Source: Pedobacter sp. B4-66 (lineage in GTDB: Bacteria; Bacteroidota; Bacteroidia; Sphingobacteriales; Sphingobacteriaceae). Taken from it: a stretch of 64,000 nucleotides of DNA. The notes beneath the pieces are model-generated. The model saw nothing but the letters and a program-made list of their open reading frames with translations, did no database searches and was not told where the DNA came from. A program made the translations under genes and the position numbers. Position 1 is the first letter of the stretch, and each line of letters starts with the position of its first letter. Shown piece after piece: positions 17,102 through 25,563 of the stretch. The stretch is from NCBI RefSeq assembly GCF_018492665.1, contig NZ_JAFVME010000006.1, positions 558,001 through 622,000 on the forward strand. Reading direction: 5' to 3'.

Positions 17102-18190
17102 TTAATCACCATCAGTATCCTGATAAGTTATACGGACACCTGTTGCCGAAGCTACATCAGTTTTGATCAGTGTTAGTAGAATTTGTATTTCACGATACGC
17201 AGCTTCAATTTCTGCTTTCTTATTTACTAAAGAAGTTGATAGCGGATCTGGCACTACATTCAGTTTACCAATCGCTAAATCAAACTGCTTAAGCACATCA
17301 TCACTTAAAGTTTTTTTATTTAGAGCTATCAGATAATCAGACATTCCCTTGCCACTGCTATTGCCAGTAAACATTTTTTTAAGGCTGGATAAGTTTGCTA
17401 CTGCAAGTGCAACCGATATCCCTGAATGGTAACCTTCTATTTTATCTGGATACTGCACCCCTCCCGACTGCTTTCCGAAAGGCCAGCCAATTCGCGGCCC
17501 CTTCATCTGATCCATTTCATAGGCGAATTGATTGATCAGGAAAGCAATAGGACTGCCTGCATCCGAACGTGTATTTTGTATAAATTCGGTCCTATAAGTA
17601 TTTTTCCATGTAGTAGCCACGCCAGCTGTAAGCACTTTCATACGTGCAAATAAATCCTCAACATATTTTTTACGATTGGCAGCTCCGGCGTCAGTAAATT
17701 TAGCCAAGGCATCCGGTGCAAACAAAGCATAATCAAGAGCTGGAAAACCTTGCTGATTGGTGGTAAAATTTTGAGTCAGATCGTAAGTACCGCGTGTAAT
17801 ATTACCATCTATTACTGCATTATCTGCCGGAAAAGTATTTAGAAAATTATTAAGCAAAACTCGTTCAGAGGGGCCAAAATGATTAACCGAAATTTGCTCG
17901 TATTGCAAATAGGCAGTTTTAAATGCTACTTTTAAAGTCTGTTGGTTATCAGCATTCGGTGTCGTAAGAAACGTATTTGCAACGATCTCCAGTTGAGCTA
18001 TTTGTTCGTGCAAACTGGTATACGCGGGAATGATCAAATTATCGGAATAGTTCGTCAGCATACTGGCTTTATCAAAGCCATCAGCTTGTGGTCCATTGTC
18101 TTTTCCTGTTTTTTTTGAACAGGCAATGATAATAACTGTAAGTGCCAGTACAGTTATTACTAACCCAGATTTAATAGGATTTATCTTCAT
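17102..18190 (-). CDS. Imelysin-family lipoprotein with degenerate GxHxxE motif
   Basis: A 362-residue lipoprotein; the lipobox IIAC puts the lipidated cysteine at residue 24. The imelysin (peptidase M75/ICMP) fold is indicated by the repeated helical layout, 'HFGPSERVLL' (104-113) and 'IGWPFGKQSGG' with 'EGYHSGISVALAV' in the second half. The canonical GxHxxE motif of imelysins is replaced here by GFPALD (148-153): the His has become Pro and the Glu has become Asp. Such variants (imelysin-like without peptidase residues) are thought to bind rather than cut. A periplasmic, membrane-anchored ligand-binding role for the downstream TonB receptor is the most likely; this is inference. Confidence 0.87.
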   Translation of the reverse strand: MKINPIKSGLVITVLALTVIIIACSKKTGKDNGPQADGFDKASMLTNYSDNLIIPAYTSLHEQIAQLEIVANTFLTTPNADNQQTLKVAFKTAYLQYEQISVNHFGPSERVLLNNFLNTFPADNAVIDGNITRGTYDLTQNFTTNQQGFPALDYALFAPDALAKFTDAGAANRKKYVEDLFARMKVLTAGVATTWKNTYRTEFIQNTRSDAGSPIAFLINQFAYEMDQMKGPRIGWPFGKQSGGVQYPDKIEGYHSGISVALAVANLSSLKKMFTGNSSGKGMSDYLIALNKKTLSDDVLKQFDLAIGKLNVVPDPLSTSLVNKKAEIEAAYREIQILLTLIKTDVASATGVRITYQDTDGD

Positions 18191-18217
18191 ATTCTTTAAC
18201 TTAATGTATTAACAATG

Positions 18218-18249
18218 AAAGCTCCTGGCGCAAAAGTGCCAGGAGCTTT
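18218..18249 (-). terminator. Hairpin between DUF4856 and imelysin genes
   Basis: A perfect 12-bp GC-containing stem (18218-18229 with 18238-18249) surrounds an 8-base loop. On the minus strand it lies after the DUF4856 stop and before the imelysin start, with only a short T-run. A partial terminator would make the first gene more abundant than the rest. Confidence 0.6.
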
Positions 18250-18268
18250 AGTAAAACAAACCTACTAT

Positions 18269-19369
18269 TTAGTTTAAACCGTAGGTTGTTTTTAATATAG
18301 TTTGTGCCTCAACCAATTTGGTAAAACCAGCTTCATTAACCAAAGTATAAAAATTAGTTTTCATGATTGCAGAAAGTTTCTGAAAGTTTGCCTCCGTTAA
18401 TTTACTGTTGACAGGACGATATTTGAAACATGAAACAAATCCATAACCTTCAGACAAAGCATGGAATTGAGTCGGCAAATCATTTGCACTTGCCGCATTA
18501 GTAGGTATAGTCGTATAAGCTAGAGCTGCAGCAGCAACCAATTGTTCCCATTTAGCCTGGATGATCGCGATTTGTTCTTTTACAACCACATAATCTTTAG
18601 CACCAATTGCAGCGCGGCCTTTTAAGAAAGCGTTGAAAATTACTTTACCAGCTTCAATTCCTTTACCACGCTCTCCTAAGTAACCACCCCATAATAATGG
18701 TCTGATTGCATCGGTGTTAGCATAAGTTTTGTCCGGGCTGTAATCAACAGGTACGCCTAAGTAACCAAAAGCTTCATCCCAGCTGCGTTGCATAGCAGTA
18801 GCTCCATTAGTTACAATAATATTATTTGCGCTTGGTACGCTTGCAAGAATATTAATGGCCTCTTTAAAGAATAAAGCACCCATCATACCTTTAGCTACAG
18901 CTTGGTTATATTCTAAACCTGTTGCACTTACCAATCTTTTTGAACTACCTTTAAGTACATAACCCACAGTACCATTTGTAGCTTCAACACCATTTTTAGT
19001 ACTGTTAGCAGCTTGTTCTGTAAAGTATCCTATAAAAGTTGCAGCGTCAGCAGTTTTGTCAACAAGCTTTACACCAGACGTGTTTAGGGTTGCATCTCCA
19101 GTAAATGGATTATTTGTATTATTAAAATAATCATTTGCTTTTGCTGAAGTAATAGTAGCATTCAGTGCGGTTCCAAGGTAAGAGTTTAACTCTAAAGCCA
19201 TTTTCACTCTTTGAGAAGAGGCAGTATAGCTTGCTCCAGCAAAGTTATAAGTTGTTGGCACTTCATAAGGAGGAATTACTTCATCCTGAACTTTGTCTTT
19301 CTTACATGAGGCAAGTCCAACAACTGCTAGGGCAACAAATACTGAACTTTTAAAGTATTGAATTTTCAT
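18269..19369 (-). CDS. DUF4856 domain lipoprotein
   Basis: A 366-residue lipoprotein with lipobox GLASC (cysteine 22). The mature part matches DUF4856: 'YNFAGASYTASSQRVKMALEL' near 40-60, 'LEYNQAVAKGMMGALFF' (about 152-168), 'WDEAFGYLGVPVDY' (about 197-210), 'WGGYLGERGKG' and 'HALSEGYGFVSCFKYRP' near the C-terminus. The family is helical and shares pattern elements with imelysin, but has no known reaction. It is the first gene of a unit followed by imelysin, HTTM and a TonB receptor, so it is probably a second surface or periplasmic binding protein for the same ligand. The hairpin after its stop suggests that it is made in excess. The divergent two-component genes begin 140 bp away. Confidence 0.85.
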   Translation of the reverse strand: MKIQYFKSSVFVALAVVGLASCKKDKVQDEVIPPYEVPTTYNFAGASYTASSQRVKMALELNSYLGTALNATITSAKANDYFNNTNNPFTGDATLNTSGVKLVDKTADAATFIGYFTEQAANSTKNGVEATNGTVGYVLKGSSKRLVSATGLEYNQAVAKGMMGALFFKEAINILASVPSANNIIVTNGATAMQRSWDEAFGYLGVPVDYSPDKTYANTDAIRPLLWGGYLGERGKGIEAGKVIFNAFLKGRAAIGAKDYVVVKEQIAIIQAKWEQLVAAAALAYTTIPTNAASANDLPTQFHALSEGYGFVSCFKYRPVNSKLTEANFQKLSAIMKTNFYTLVNEAGFTKLVEAQTILKTTYGLN

Positions 19370-19453
19370 TTTTTATTTGATTATATAAATTATTACTATA
19401 TTGTTTGTATTAAGTCTAAATAAGTGCTAATCTTGCTGCAAATATTAAAGTCA

Positions 19454-19475
19454 ATTCTAAAGAATTTCTAAAGAG
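19454..19475. promoter_or_regulatory. 11-bp direct repeat, candidate OmpR-type binding site
   Basis: ATTCTAAAGAA (19454-19464) is directly followed by TTTCTAAAGAG (19465-19475); nine of eleven positions are the same. OmpR/PhoB-family regulators typically bind two direct repeats with 11-bp spacing. The site lies 34 bases upstream of the response-regulator start and 84 bases upstream of the divergent DUF4856 start, so it could serve both units. Confidence 0.55.
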
Positions 19476-19509
19476 TCTATAAAAAATCAAATTAATTTGA
19501 AGAATATTT

Positions 19510-20184
19510 ATGAAGATGTTATTTGTAGAGGATGAGCCCATACTACTGGAAGAAATGGAAAGCTATTTCAGCTCACATGATTGCATCTGTGAGCAAGCGA
19601 TAACTTTTGGCCAAGCAGAGCAAAAACTAAAAAACTACATGTATGATGTGGTGGTGCTCGACATAACCCTGCCCGACGGAAGTGGGATAGACCTGATAGA
19701 GGGCATTAGAAAAAACCATATGGAAACCGGAATTCTTATTCTATCGGCAAAAGACTCACTGCAAGATAAACTAACCGGGCTAAATCTAGGAGCCGATGAT
19801 TACTTGACCAAACCTTTTTATCTGGAAGAGTTGAATGCCCGTGTTAATGCTATATACCGCAGAAAAACATTAAAAGGTGCTGAACAAATCACATTCGATG
19901 ATTTCACCGTGCATCCTTCCTCTAAATCGTTCTTTTTCAAAGACAGTGAGATAAGTCTAACCAGAAAAGAATACGACATGCTCATTTATTTTGTCATCAA
20001 TAAAAATCGTGTGGTTAGCAAGGCTTCAATAGTAGAACACCTTTGGGGAGATCATTTTGACCAGAGTGATAATTTCGATACGGTATACGTACACATGAAG
20101 AATTTAAGAAAAAAACTGTGCAATATCTCTGGTAAAGATTACATCAAAACGGTATACGGAATGGGCTATAAGTTTACTCATTAA
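19510..20184 (+). CDS. OmpR-family response regulator
   Basis: A 224-residue protein with an N-terminal receiver domain (phospho-acceptor D51 in 'VVVLDITLPDG', acidic pocket 'VEDEP' at 6-10, Lys in 'LTKPF') and a C-terminal winged helix of the OmpR/PhoB type, ending 'YIKTVYGMGYKF'. It is the cytoplasmic DNA-binding partner of the next gene; the stop and start codons overlap (TAATG at 20182-20186), so the pair is coupled. The divergent DUF4856-imelysin-HTTM-receptor unit is the probable target, with a tandem repeat in the shared spacer. The signal is unknown; iron limitation is a guess from the target genes. Confidence 0.95.
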   Translation: MKMLFVEDEPILLEEMESYFSSHDCICEQAITFGQAEQKLKNYMYDVVVLDITLPDGSGIDLIEGIRKNHMETGILILSAKDSLQDKLTGLNLGADDYLTKPFYLEELNARVNAIYRRKTLKGAEQITFDDFTVHPSSKSFFFKDSEISLTRKEYDMLIYFVINKNRVVSKASIVEHLWGDHFDQSDNFDTVYVHMKNLRKKLCNISGKDYIKTVYGMGYKFTH

Positions 20185-21422
20185 TGAGGCTGTTATCAAA
20201 GATTAGCTATTACCATTTTTGGCTCAGTGCAGTAGTATTGGGTATTACCGGTTGTATGTTGTTTCTTTTCCTAAGGAAAGAAATTTCCAAAGAAATAGAA
20301 GAACAACTGGAGTTACAAACCGACATGGTTGCCGAAGAAATCCATATGGGACGAACTGTAGCCTTTCCTTTGGTTCAGATTACTAAGGGCGATGAAAGCC
20401 TAATGAAACTGCCAAAAATTTTTAAAGACACCCTCATTTACGACAGACTTCAAAAGGTAACCGAAGGCTACTACTACTTCGTAGAAAGTAAAAAAATCAA
20501 CGGGCAACCTTACCGAATCAAAGTCATGACCACCTATATTGGCTGGGACAATTATTCTAAAACCATCATTTATATTTTCCTATCCATAGCAGTCTTGCTC
20601 GTTGTGCTTGGCACTTTGGTTAACTACTTCATTAGCCGCAGAGTCTGGAAGCCTTTTTTAATAAACCTAAAGCGAATGAAAGGGTACTCAGTAAGTTCAA
20701 AAGAAGAGCTACAACTCACGCTTACTGATGTTACAGAATTTAAGGAAATGAACAACGTACTAACTGATTTGGCCGCTAGGGGTAAAAGAGAATATACTGC
20801 ATTAAAGGAGTTTACAGAAAATGCTTCTCATGAAATCCAGACCCCACTCAGCATATTAAAAACCAGATTAGAAAGCATTAGTCAACAGCCATTAACAGAA
20901 CAAATTGCCCATTTACTTAATGATGCAAAACAAGCAACAATACGGCTCAGCAAAGTAAACAAAGGCTTACTTCTTTTAGCAAAGCTAGAAAACAATGCTT
21001 ATACAGATGTACAATGGGTATCGCTAGAAGATGTCCTAAAACGCAACTTTGATTTAATGGAAGATCTGTTTCAGCATAAAGGTTTGCGTGCAGAACTACA
21101 AATTCAGAGCAAGAAAGTATTTGCAAGTGCCTTTCTCATGGAAATTTTAATTTCTAACCTCCTCAGCAATGCACTTTCTTACGCCCCCAAAGACGCCCAA
21201 ATTGTTGTTAACCTAAATGAGGAAGCTTTAGAAATTACGAATGAAGGAAAACCACTTTCTTTCCCTGAATCTAAACTATTTTCAAGATTTGGAAAAGACT
21301 CTCAAGGTTATAAAGGAAATGGACTTGGACTTTCAATTGTAAAGCAAATTTGCACGCTCAACAAATGGAATGTGAAATACAACTACGAGAAACATACACA
21401 TCGTTTTAGTATCCATTTCTAA
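20184..21422 (+). CDS. Sensor histidine kinase, partner of the OmpR-type regulator
   Basis: A 412-residue inner-membrane kinase. Helices at about 10-30 and 128-150 flank a periplasmic sensor loop of roughly 100 residues. The H-box 'ENASHEIQTPLSIL' puts the phosphorylated His at 216. The ATP-binding domain has the N-box 'ISNLLSNALSYA' and the G-box 'GNGLGLSIVKQI'. The linker after helix 2 is short, with no clear HAMP domain. It overlaps the response-regulator stop by one base. The loop has no recognised sensor fold, so the ligand is not known. Confidence 0.94.
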   Translation: MRLLSKISYYHFWLSAVVLGITGCMLFLFLRKEISKEIEEQLELQTDMVAEEIHMGRTVAFPLVQITKGDESLMKLPKIFKDTLIYDRLQKVTEGYYYFVESKKINGQPYRIKVMTTYIGWDNYSKTIIYIFLSIAVLLVVLGTLVNYFISRRVWKPFLINLKRMKGYSVSSKEELQLTLTDVTEFKEMNNVLTDLAARGKREYTALKEFTENASHEIQTPLSILKTRLESISQQPLTEQIAHLLNDAKQATIRLSKVNKGLLLLAKLENNAYTDVQWVSLEDVLKRNFDLMEDLFQHKGLRAELQIQSKKVFASAFLMEILISNLLSNALSYAPKDAQIVVNLNEEALEITNEGKPLSFPESKLFSRFGKDSQGYKGNGLGLSIVKQICTLNKWNVKYNYEKHTHRFSIHF

Positions 21423-21503
21423 ATTCACCATTGTGGATGATTCTGTTATAAAACCACAGCATTTCGATTGAATTCCTTTAACTTTAATCAAAAAAAAACT
21501 GTG

Positions 21504-21950
21504 ATGTTAAACCAATTCTGCAGATACAATAACTGGGCAAATTCTCTCTTATTGGATACACTAATGATCAACTCTGCTTTTGTTCCTGAATCATCCATTT
21601 TACTGTTTAGCCACATTGTAAATGCACAAACAAGATGGGTTGCCAGAATTAACGGTACCAGCCCTTCCTTTGGTGTTTGGCAATTACATGACCTGGAAAC
21701 ATGCAAAACCCTGCTTGAGGAAAGTGCCAAAGAGCTAACAAAGCTAGAACAGATGGTAAACATAGACATGCAAATCATTAAATACTCCACGACAACGAAT
21801 GTCCATTTTGAGACTAGTGTTGCAGATATATTATTGCACGTTTTCAACCATGGCACTTACCATCGCGCTCAGATAACCAAGGAATTGAAGCAGTACAATA
21901 TTCAACCTCCAAGTACAGATTACATTCAATTTGTGAGATTACAATCCTAA
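21504..21950 (+). CDS. DinB family protein
   Basis: A protein of about 148 residues with the DinB/YfiT four-helix fold. Three histidines typical of the metal site are visible in 'LLFSHIVNAQTRWV' (H about 37) and 'HVFNHGTYHRAQ' near 112-123. The family acts as metal-dependent enzymes or thiol-transferase-like proteins (for example bacillithiol transferases); many members are uncharacterised. The frame extends to a TTG at 21468, but the ATG at 21504 ('MLNQFCRYNNWAN') matches the usual DinB beginning. It follows the kinase gene by 81 bp on the same strand. It ends 10 bp from a convergent gene. No functional link to the kinase is evident. Confidence 0.86.
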   Translation: MLNQFCRYNNWANSLLLDTLMINSAFVPESSILLFSHIVNAQTRWVARINGTSPSFGVWQLHDLETCKTLLEESAKELTKLEQMVNIDMQIIKYSTTTNVHFETSVADILLHVFNHGTYHRAQITKELKQYNIQPPSTDYIQFVRLQS

Positions 21951-21960
21951 TGTTGTGTAT

Positions 21961-22689
21961 TTATTTAATTATGACCTTTTTTAGCTGGTTACAGATTTCC
22001 TCATTTGATGTTTCTTTGGATGAGTAGTATATTTTTTGGCTGTCTTTTGTTACAATTAAGATTAAAGGATTACTGGTTGAATTAATCAATAGTTTCACCT
22101 TTTCGCCATCTTTTGTTTTAAAAGATCCTTTTTTTATTGTCTCTATAGCAAAACCATTTATTTTTGAACTGATCTCTGGCAACTCATTTACTAACTCAAT
22201 TGATTTTATATCAGCTATGTTTAATTTGGTTCCATAGTCCCCACTTATTTCTAGGGTTTGATTTTTGATTTCAATTTTGTTATCCCTTAGACTATAAGTA
22301 AACATAAAAACGATCAAAAGGAATATTATAAAAAGAAATCCCATGACAATATATGTTGAGATTCGTTGTTTTCCGGTACTTCCTTTTAAAAATCGGTTCG
22401 CTTTCCAAACAAAATAGATATAGGCTGCAATAGGATAAGTTACCATAAAAATCCCACCCCAAACTGAACTCACAAAGTAAAAGAGAACGACAGAAATAAC
22501 GAATAATGAGCTCCCTAGAAATACATGGAAGTTTCTGAAATAAGGAACATATGATTTAATATCGAATCTCTGTCTATCTTCTTCAGACATTGAATTATAA
22601 CCAGAAAGTATATACTTAGCGTTATTTTCAGTAACGATAAATCCTATTCCAATAAACACTAAGCTTAAAATTGTTGTAACTATCAACAT
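21961..22689 (-). CDS. DUF3784 domain membrane protein with C-terminal beta domain
   Basis: A 242-residue protein. The N-terminal DUF3784 signature is clear: a first helix, then 'ENNAKYILSGYNSMSEEDR' (about 21-39), 'YVPYFRNFHVFLG' and a second helix. Two further helices follow to about residue 130. The C-terminal hundred residues look like a bacterial PH-like beta domain ('NKIEIKNQTLEISGDYGTKL', then 'IADIKSIELV'), a fold found in membrane-anchored sensors of the envelope. No function is known. It stands alone between convergent DinB and a divergent DUF6660 gene. Confidence 0.8.
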   Translation of the reverse strand: MLIVTTILSLVFIGIGFIVTENNAKYILSGYNSMSEEDRQRFDIKSYVPYFRNFHVFLGSSLFVISVVLFYFVSSVWGGIFMVTYPIAAYIYFVWKANRFLKGSTGKQRISTYIVMGFLFIIFLLIVFMFTYSLRDNKIEIKNQTLEISGDYGTKLNIADIKSIELVNELPEISSKINGFAIETIKKGSFKTKDGEKVKLLINSTSNPLILIVTKDSQKIYYSSKETSNEEICNQLKKVIIK

Positions 22690-22780
22690 CTATCAAGGTT
22701 TTCTTAACTATTTTAGAAAAAAGCTGCTATTTGATACAAACATAAAAAATTAGTTTACAGATTTTTTCTACTTTCACCCT

Positions 22781-23104
22781 GTGAAATTCCTCGCATTACT
22801 TTTATCTGTAATTGTGCTGACGCTAACGGCAGCACCATGCTGTGCATTTGAAGAAAATGAGGCTCATGTCCATCAATCATCTTCAGAGGAGAAACATAAC
22901 AAATGCCCTGAACAAGATGATGATTGTTGTAAGAACTGTTCACCTTTCTATGTTTGTGGAACTTGTATTGGATTTACCATTAACAACTTGTCTGTATTAA
23001 CATTTACACTCCATTTAAAACCTATTCAGCACAATTATATTTACATCGCAGTTAAATTACGGCAAATGCCATATTCCATCTGGCAACCACCTAAATTAAG
23101 TTAA
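22781..23104 (+). CDS. Small Cys/His-rich exported protein, DUF6660 family
   Basis: A 107-residue protein with a signal peptide (residues 1 to about 18). Eight cysteines (20, 21, 42, 49, 50, 53, 59 and 62) and histidines 29, 31 and 39 sit in the first 62 residues, including 'CCKNC' and 'CGTC', a layout suited to soft-metal or redox binding. DUF6660 proteins recur immediately upstream of TonB receptors in Bacteroidota. Here the receptor begins 61 bp later, so one transcript is likely. The start is GTG at 22781. Copper or a similar thiophilic metal is a plausible ligand (inference). The last 35 residues are less conserved and basic. Confidence 0.75.
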   Translation: MKFLALLLSVIVLTLTAAPCCAFEENEAHVHQSSSEEKHNKCPEQDDDCCKNCSPFYVCGTCIGFTINNLSVLTFTLHLKPIQHNYIYIAVKLRQMPYSIWQPPKLS

Positions 23105-23165
23105 TCTCTTATTAACAGTTTTTTGAAGCTGTATTTATTGAAATTACTTAATTATTAAACACATC

Positions 23166-25346
23166 ATGAATAAATATATTTTGCTTATGGTTGCACTGTT
23201 TTTTACGGTGTCAGCCTATGCTCAAAACACATACAATGCGGTTGTAAAAAACGCAAAAACCAATAAGGCCCTCATTGGAGCAAACATTAAGGTTCAAGGA
23301 ACAAACATCAGCTCTATATCGGATGCTGATGGAATAGTTGCATTAAACAATGTTCCATCAGGGAAGCAAATTATCCAGTTTAGTTATGTCGGTTTTAAAA
23401 CGCGAACTGATACTTTAAATTTCCCTTTAACACAACCTTCACCTATGCTGATCTTACTTGAAACAGACGAGGAAGAAGAGGAATTGGATGAAGTTGTTAT
23501 TTCGGCTACAAGAAGCAGCAGAACTATTGATAATATACCTACTCGTGTAGAGGTCATTGCAGGTGAGGAATTAGATGAAAAAGGAAATATGAAACCGGGA
23601 GATATCCGAATGCTGCTAGCAGAAAGTACAGGTATTCAAACCCAGCAAACTTCGGCCACAAGTGGTAACTCAAGTATTCGTATTCAAGGTTTGGATGGAA
23701 AATACACTCAAATCATCCGTGATGGATTCCCTTTATACGCCGGTTTTTCGGGTGGTTTAGGTTTGTTACAAATCGCCCCATTAGATTTACAGCAAGTAGA
23801 GGTTATAAAAGGTTCATCTTCTACTCTATACGGTGGTGGGGCAATAGCCGGACTTGTAAATTTAGTCTCTAAGAAACCGACAGAAGAGCGTCAGTTAAAT
23901 TTTCTTTTAAATGGAACTTCGGCCTTAGGACTTGATGTAAGTGGATTTTACGGACAGAAATTTGAAAAAATTGGAATTACTGTTTACGCCGCTTATAACA
24001 AGGGTACGGCATACGATCCATCAGATATTGGTCTCACAGCCATTCCAAAATTTAATCGCTTTACACTAAATCCAAAGCTGTTTGTTTATTTTAACAATGC
24101 CACTACCCTTTCTGCCGGAATAAATGCTACCACGGAGAAACGTATAGGTGGTGATTTGGAATATATTAAAGGCAATGGCAATGCTCAGCACAGTTATTTT
24201 GAAGAGAATAAAACAGGTCGCTATAGTACCCAGATTGAATTAGACCATAAATTAAATGATAAAGAGAAACTGACTTTTCGTAATTCTGTAAGCTATTATG
24301 ATAGAAGCATCGGCTTACCATCTTATCTTTTTTCAGGAGTACAGTTATCAACCTATAGCGAAGCCAACTATGCTCGTACTGGCGAAAAATCAGACTGGGT
24401 TGCAGGTGTAAACCTTCTTACAGATCATTTCAAGGAGGATCGAAATAGCAATTTCGCCTTAAGAAACTACAATTATACAACAATTGGAGGCTTTGTGCAA
24501 AATACATGGAATGCAACAGAGAAATTAACTATTGAATCCGGCATTCGTGGTGATTATCATAATGAATATGGATTTTTCTTTTTACCGAGAGTATCAGGCT
24601 TATGGAAAATCAATGAACATTTCTCTACCCGCTTAGGTGGTGGATTAGGGTACAAAGCACCTACTGTATTTACAGAGGACGCAGAAAGAGTCCAATTTCG
24701 TAATGTATTGCCTATTGATGTGGCCAATACGAAAGCAGAACGTTCTTATGGAGCCAACTATGATGTAAATTACCAAACTATCCTATTTGATGATAAAGTT
24801 GGTTTCAGCATTAATCAAATGTTCTTTTATACTCGTGTCAATAATCCGATATTATTAACCACAACCACGGGCAATAATTTAGCCTATGTCCAACCTAAAG
24901 GTAATTTGGATACCAAAGGAATGGAAACAAATGCCAAAATCACTTATGGTGATTTTAAGTTGTTTATTGGCTATACCCTGGCCGATGTAAACCAACACAC
25001 AGGGAGCACAAGCACCATATATCCACTGGTTTCAAAACACCGTTTAAACAATGTTTTGATGTATGAGGTGGAAGACAAATGGAAAATTGGTGCTGAGGCT
25101 TATTACTATAGCAAACAAAGATTAAATGACGGAACCAATGGAAAAAGTTATTGGACAGCCGGATTTATGGCTGAAAAACTATGGGAACGATTTTCTATTT
25201 TCATCAACTTTGAAAACCTAACCGATACTCGGCAAACTAAGTTTGATACCGTTTATACAGGTACTATTACCGAGCCAGTTTTTAGAGACATTTATGCTCC
25301 AGTTGATGGCTTTATAATTAACGGAGGAATAAAAATAAGATTATAG
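23166..25346 (+). CDS. TonB-dependent receptor paired with DUF6660 protein
   Basis: A 726-residue outer-membrane receptor. It has a signal peptide (ending AYAQ, about 19), a CarboxypepD_reg-like domain at about 22-100 ('NAKTNKALIGANIKVQGTNI'), a TonB box region ('LDEVVISATRSSRTI', about 108-122), a plug with 'IRIQGLDGKYTQII' and 'VIKGSSSTLYGGGAIAGLVN', and a 22-strand barrel that ends in 'GGIKIRL'. The size and plug sequence place it with siderophore or metal receptors, not with SusC. It is the second gene after the Cys-rich DUF6660 protein, and a strong terminator ends the unit. Copper or another metal complex is the likely cargo by association only. Confidence 0.9.
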   Translation: MNKYILLMVALFFTVSAYAQNTYNAVVKNAKTNKALIGANIKVQGTNISSISDADGIVALNNVPSGKQIIQFSYVGFKTRTDTLNFPLTQPSPMLILLETDEEEEELDEVVISATRSSRTIDNIPTRVEVIAGEELDEKGNMKPGDIRMLLAESTGIQTQQTSATSGNSSIRIQGLDGKYTQIIRDGFPLYAGFSGGLGLLQIAPLDLQQVEVIKGSSSTLYGGGAIAGLVNLVSKKPTEERQLNFLLNGTSALGLDVSGFYGQKFEKIGITVYAAYNKGTAYDPSDIGLTAIPKFNRFTLNPKLFVYFNNATTLSAGINATTEKRIGGDLEYIKGNGNAQHSYFEENKTGRYSTQIELDHKLNDKEKLTFRNSVSYYDRSIGLPSYLFSGVQLSTYSEANYARTGEKSDWVAGVNLLTDHFKEDRNSNFALRNYNYTTIGGFVQNTWNATEKLTIESGIRGDYHNEYGFFFLPRVSGLWKINEHFSTRLGGGLGYKAPTVFTEDAERVQFRNVLPIDVANTKAERSYGANYDVNYQTILFDDKVGFSINQMFFYTRVNNPILLTTTTGNNLAYVQPKGNLDTKGMETNAKITYGDFKLFIGYTLADVNQHTGSTSTIYPLVSKHRLNNVLMYEVEDKWKIGAEAYYYSKQRLNDGTNGKSYWTAGFMAEKLWERFSIFINFENLTDTRQTKFDTVYTGTITEPVFRDIYAPVDGFIINGGIKIRL

Positions 25347-25406
25347 TGTATTGTTATTTTACAGGGGTTAATGTCTATTAAAACCGGACGTAACAGCCAA
25401 CTCAAT

Positions 25407-25445
25407 TTAAAACAAAGCCTTCCATTTTGGAAGGCTTTGTTTTAA
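25407..25445 (+). terminator. Strong terminator after the DUF6660/TonB receptor unit
   Basis: A 17-bp perfect stem (25407-25423 with 25429-25445) closes a 5-base loop. The 3' side carries the T-run typical of intrinsic terminators, and the 5' side an A-run, so it may work in both directions. It lies 60 bp past the receptor stop. Confidence 0.88.
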
Positions 25446-25563
25446 AGTTTATTCTGCTAAAAAAATATTTCTACTTGATTTGAATGGCCTAAAGTCTGTT
25501 TTTCTTTCTTTGGCATATTGAAGGCATTGCTTTTGAAACGCGTGTACCAAAGAAACTGTGCAC

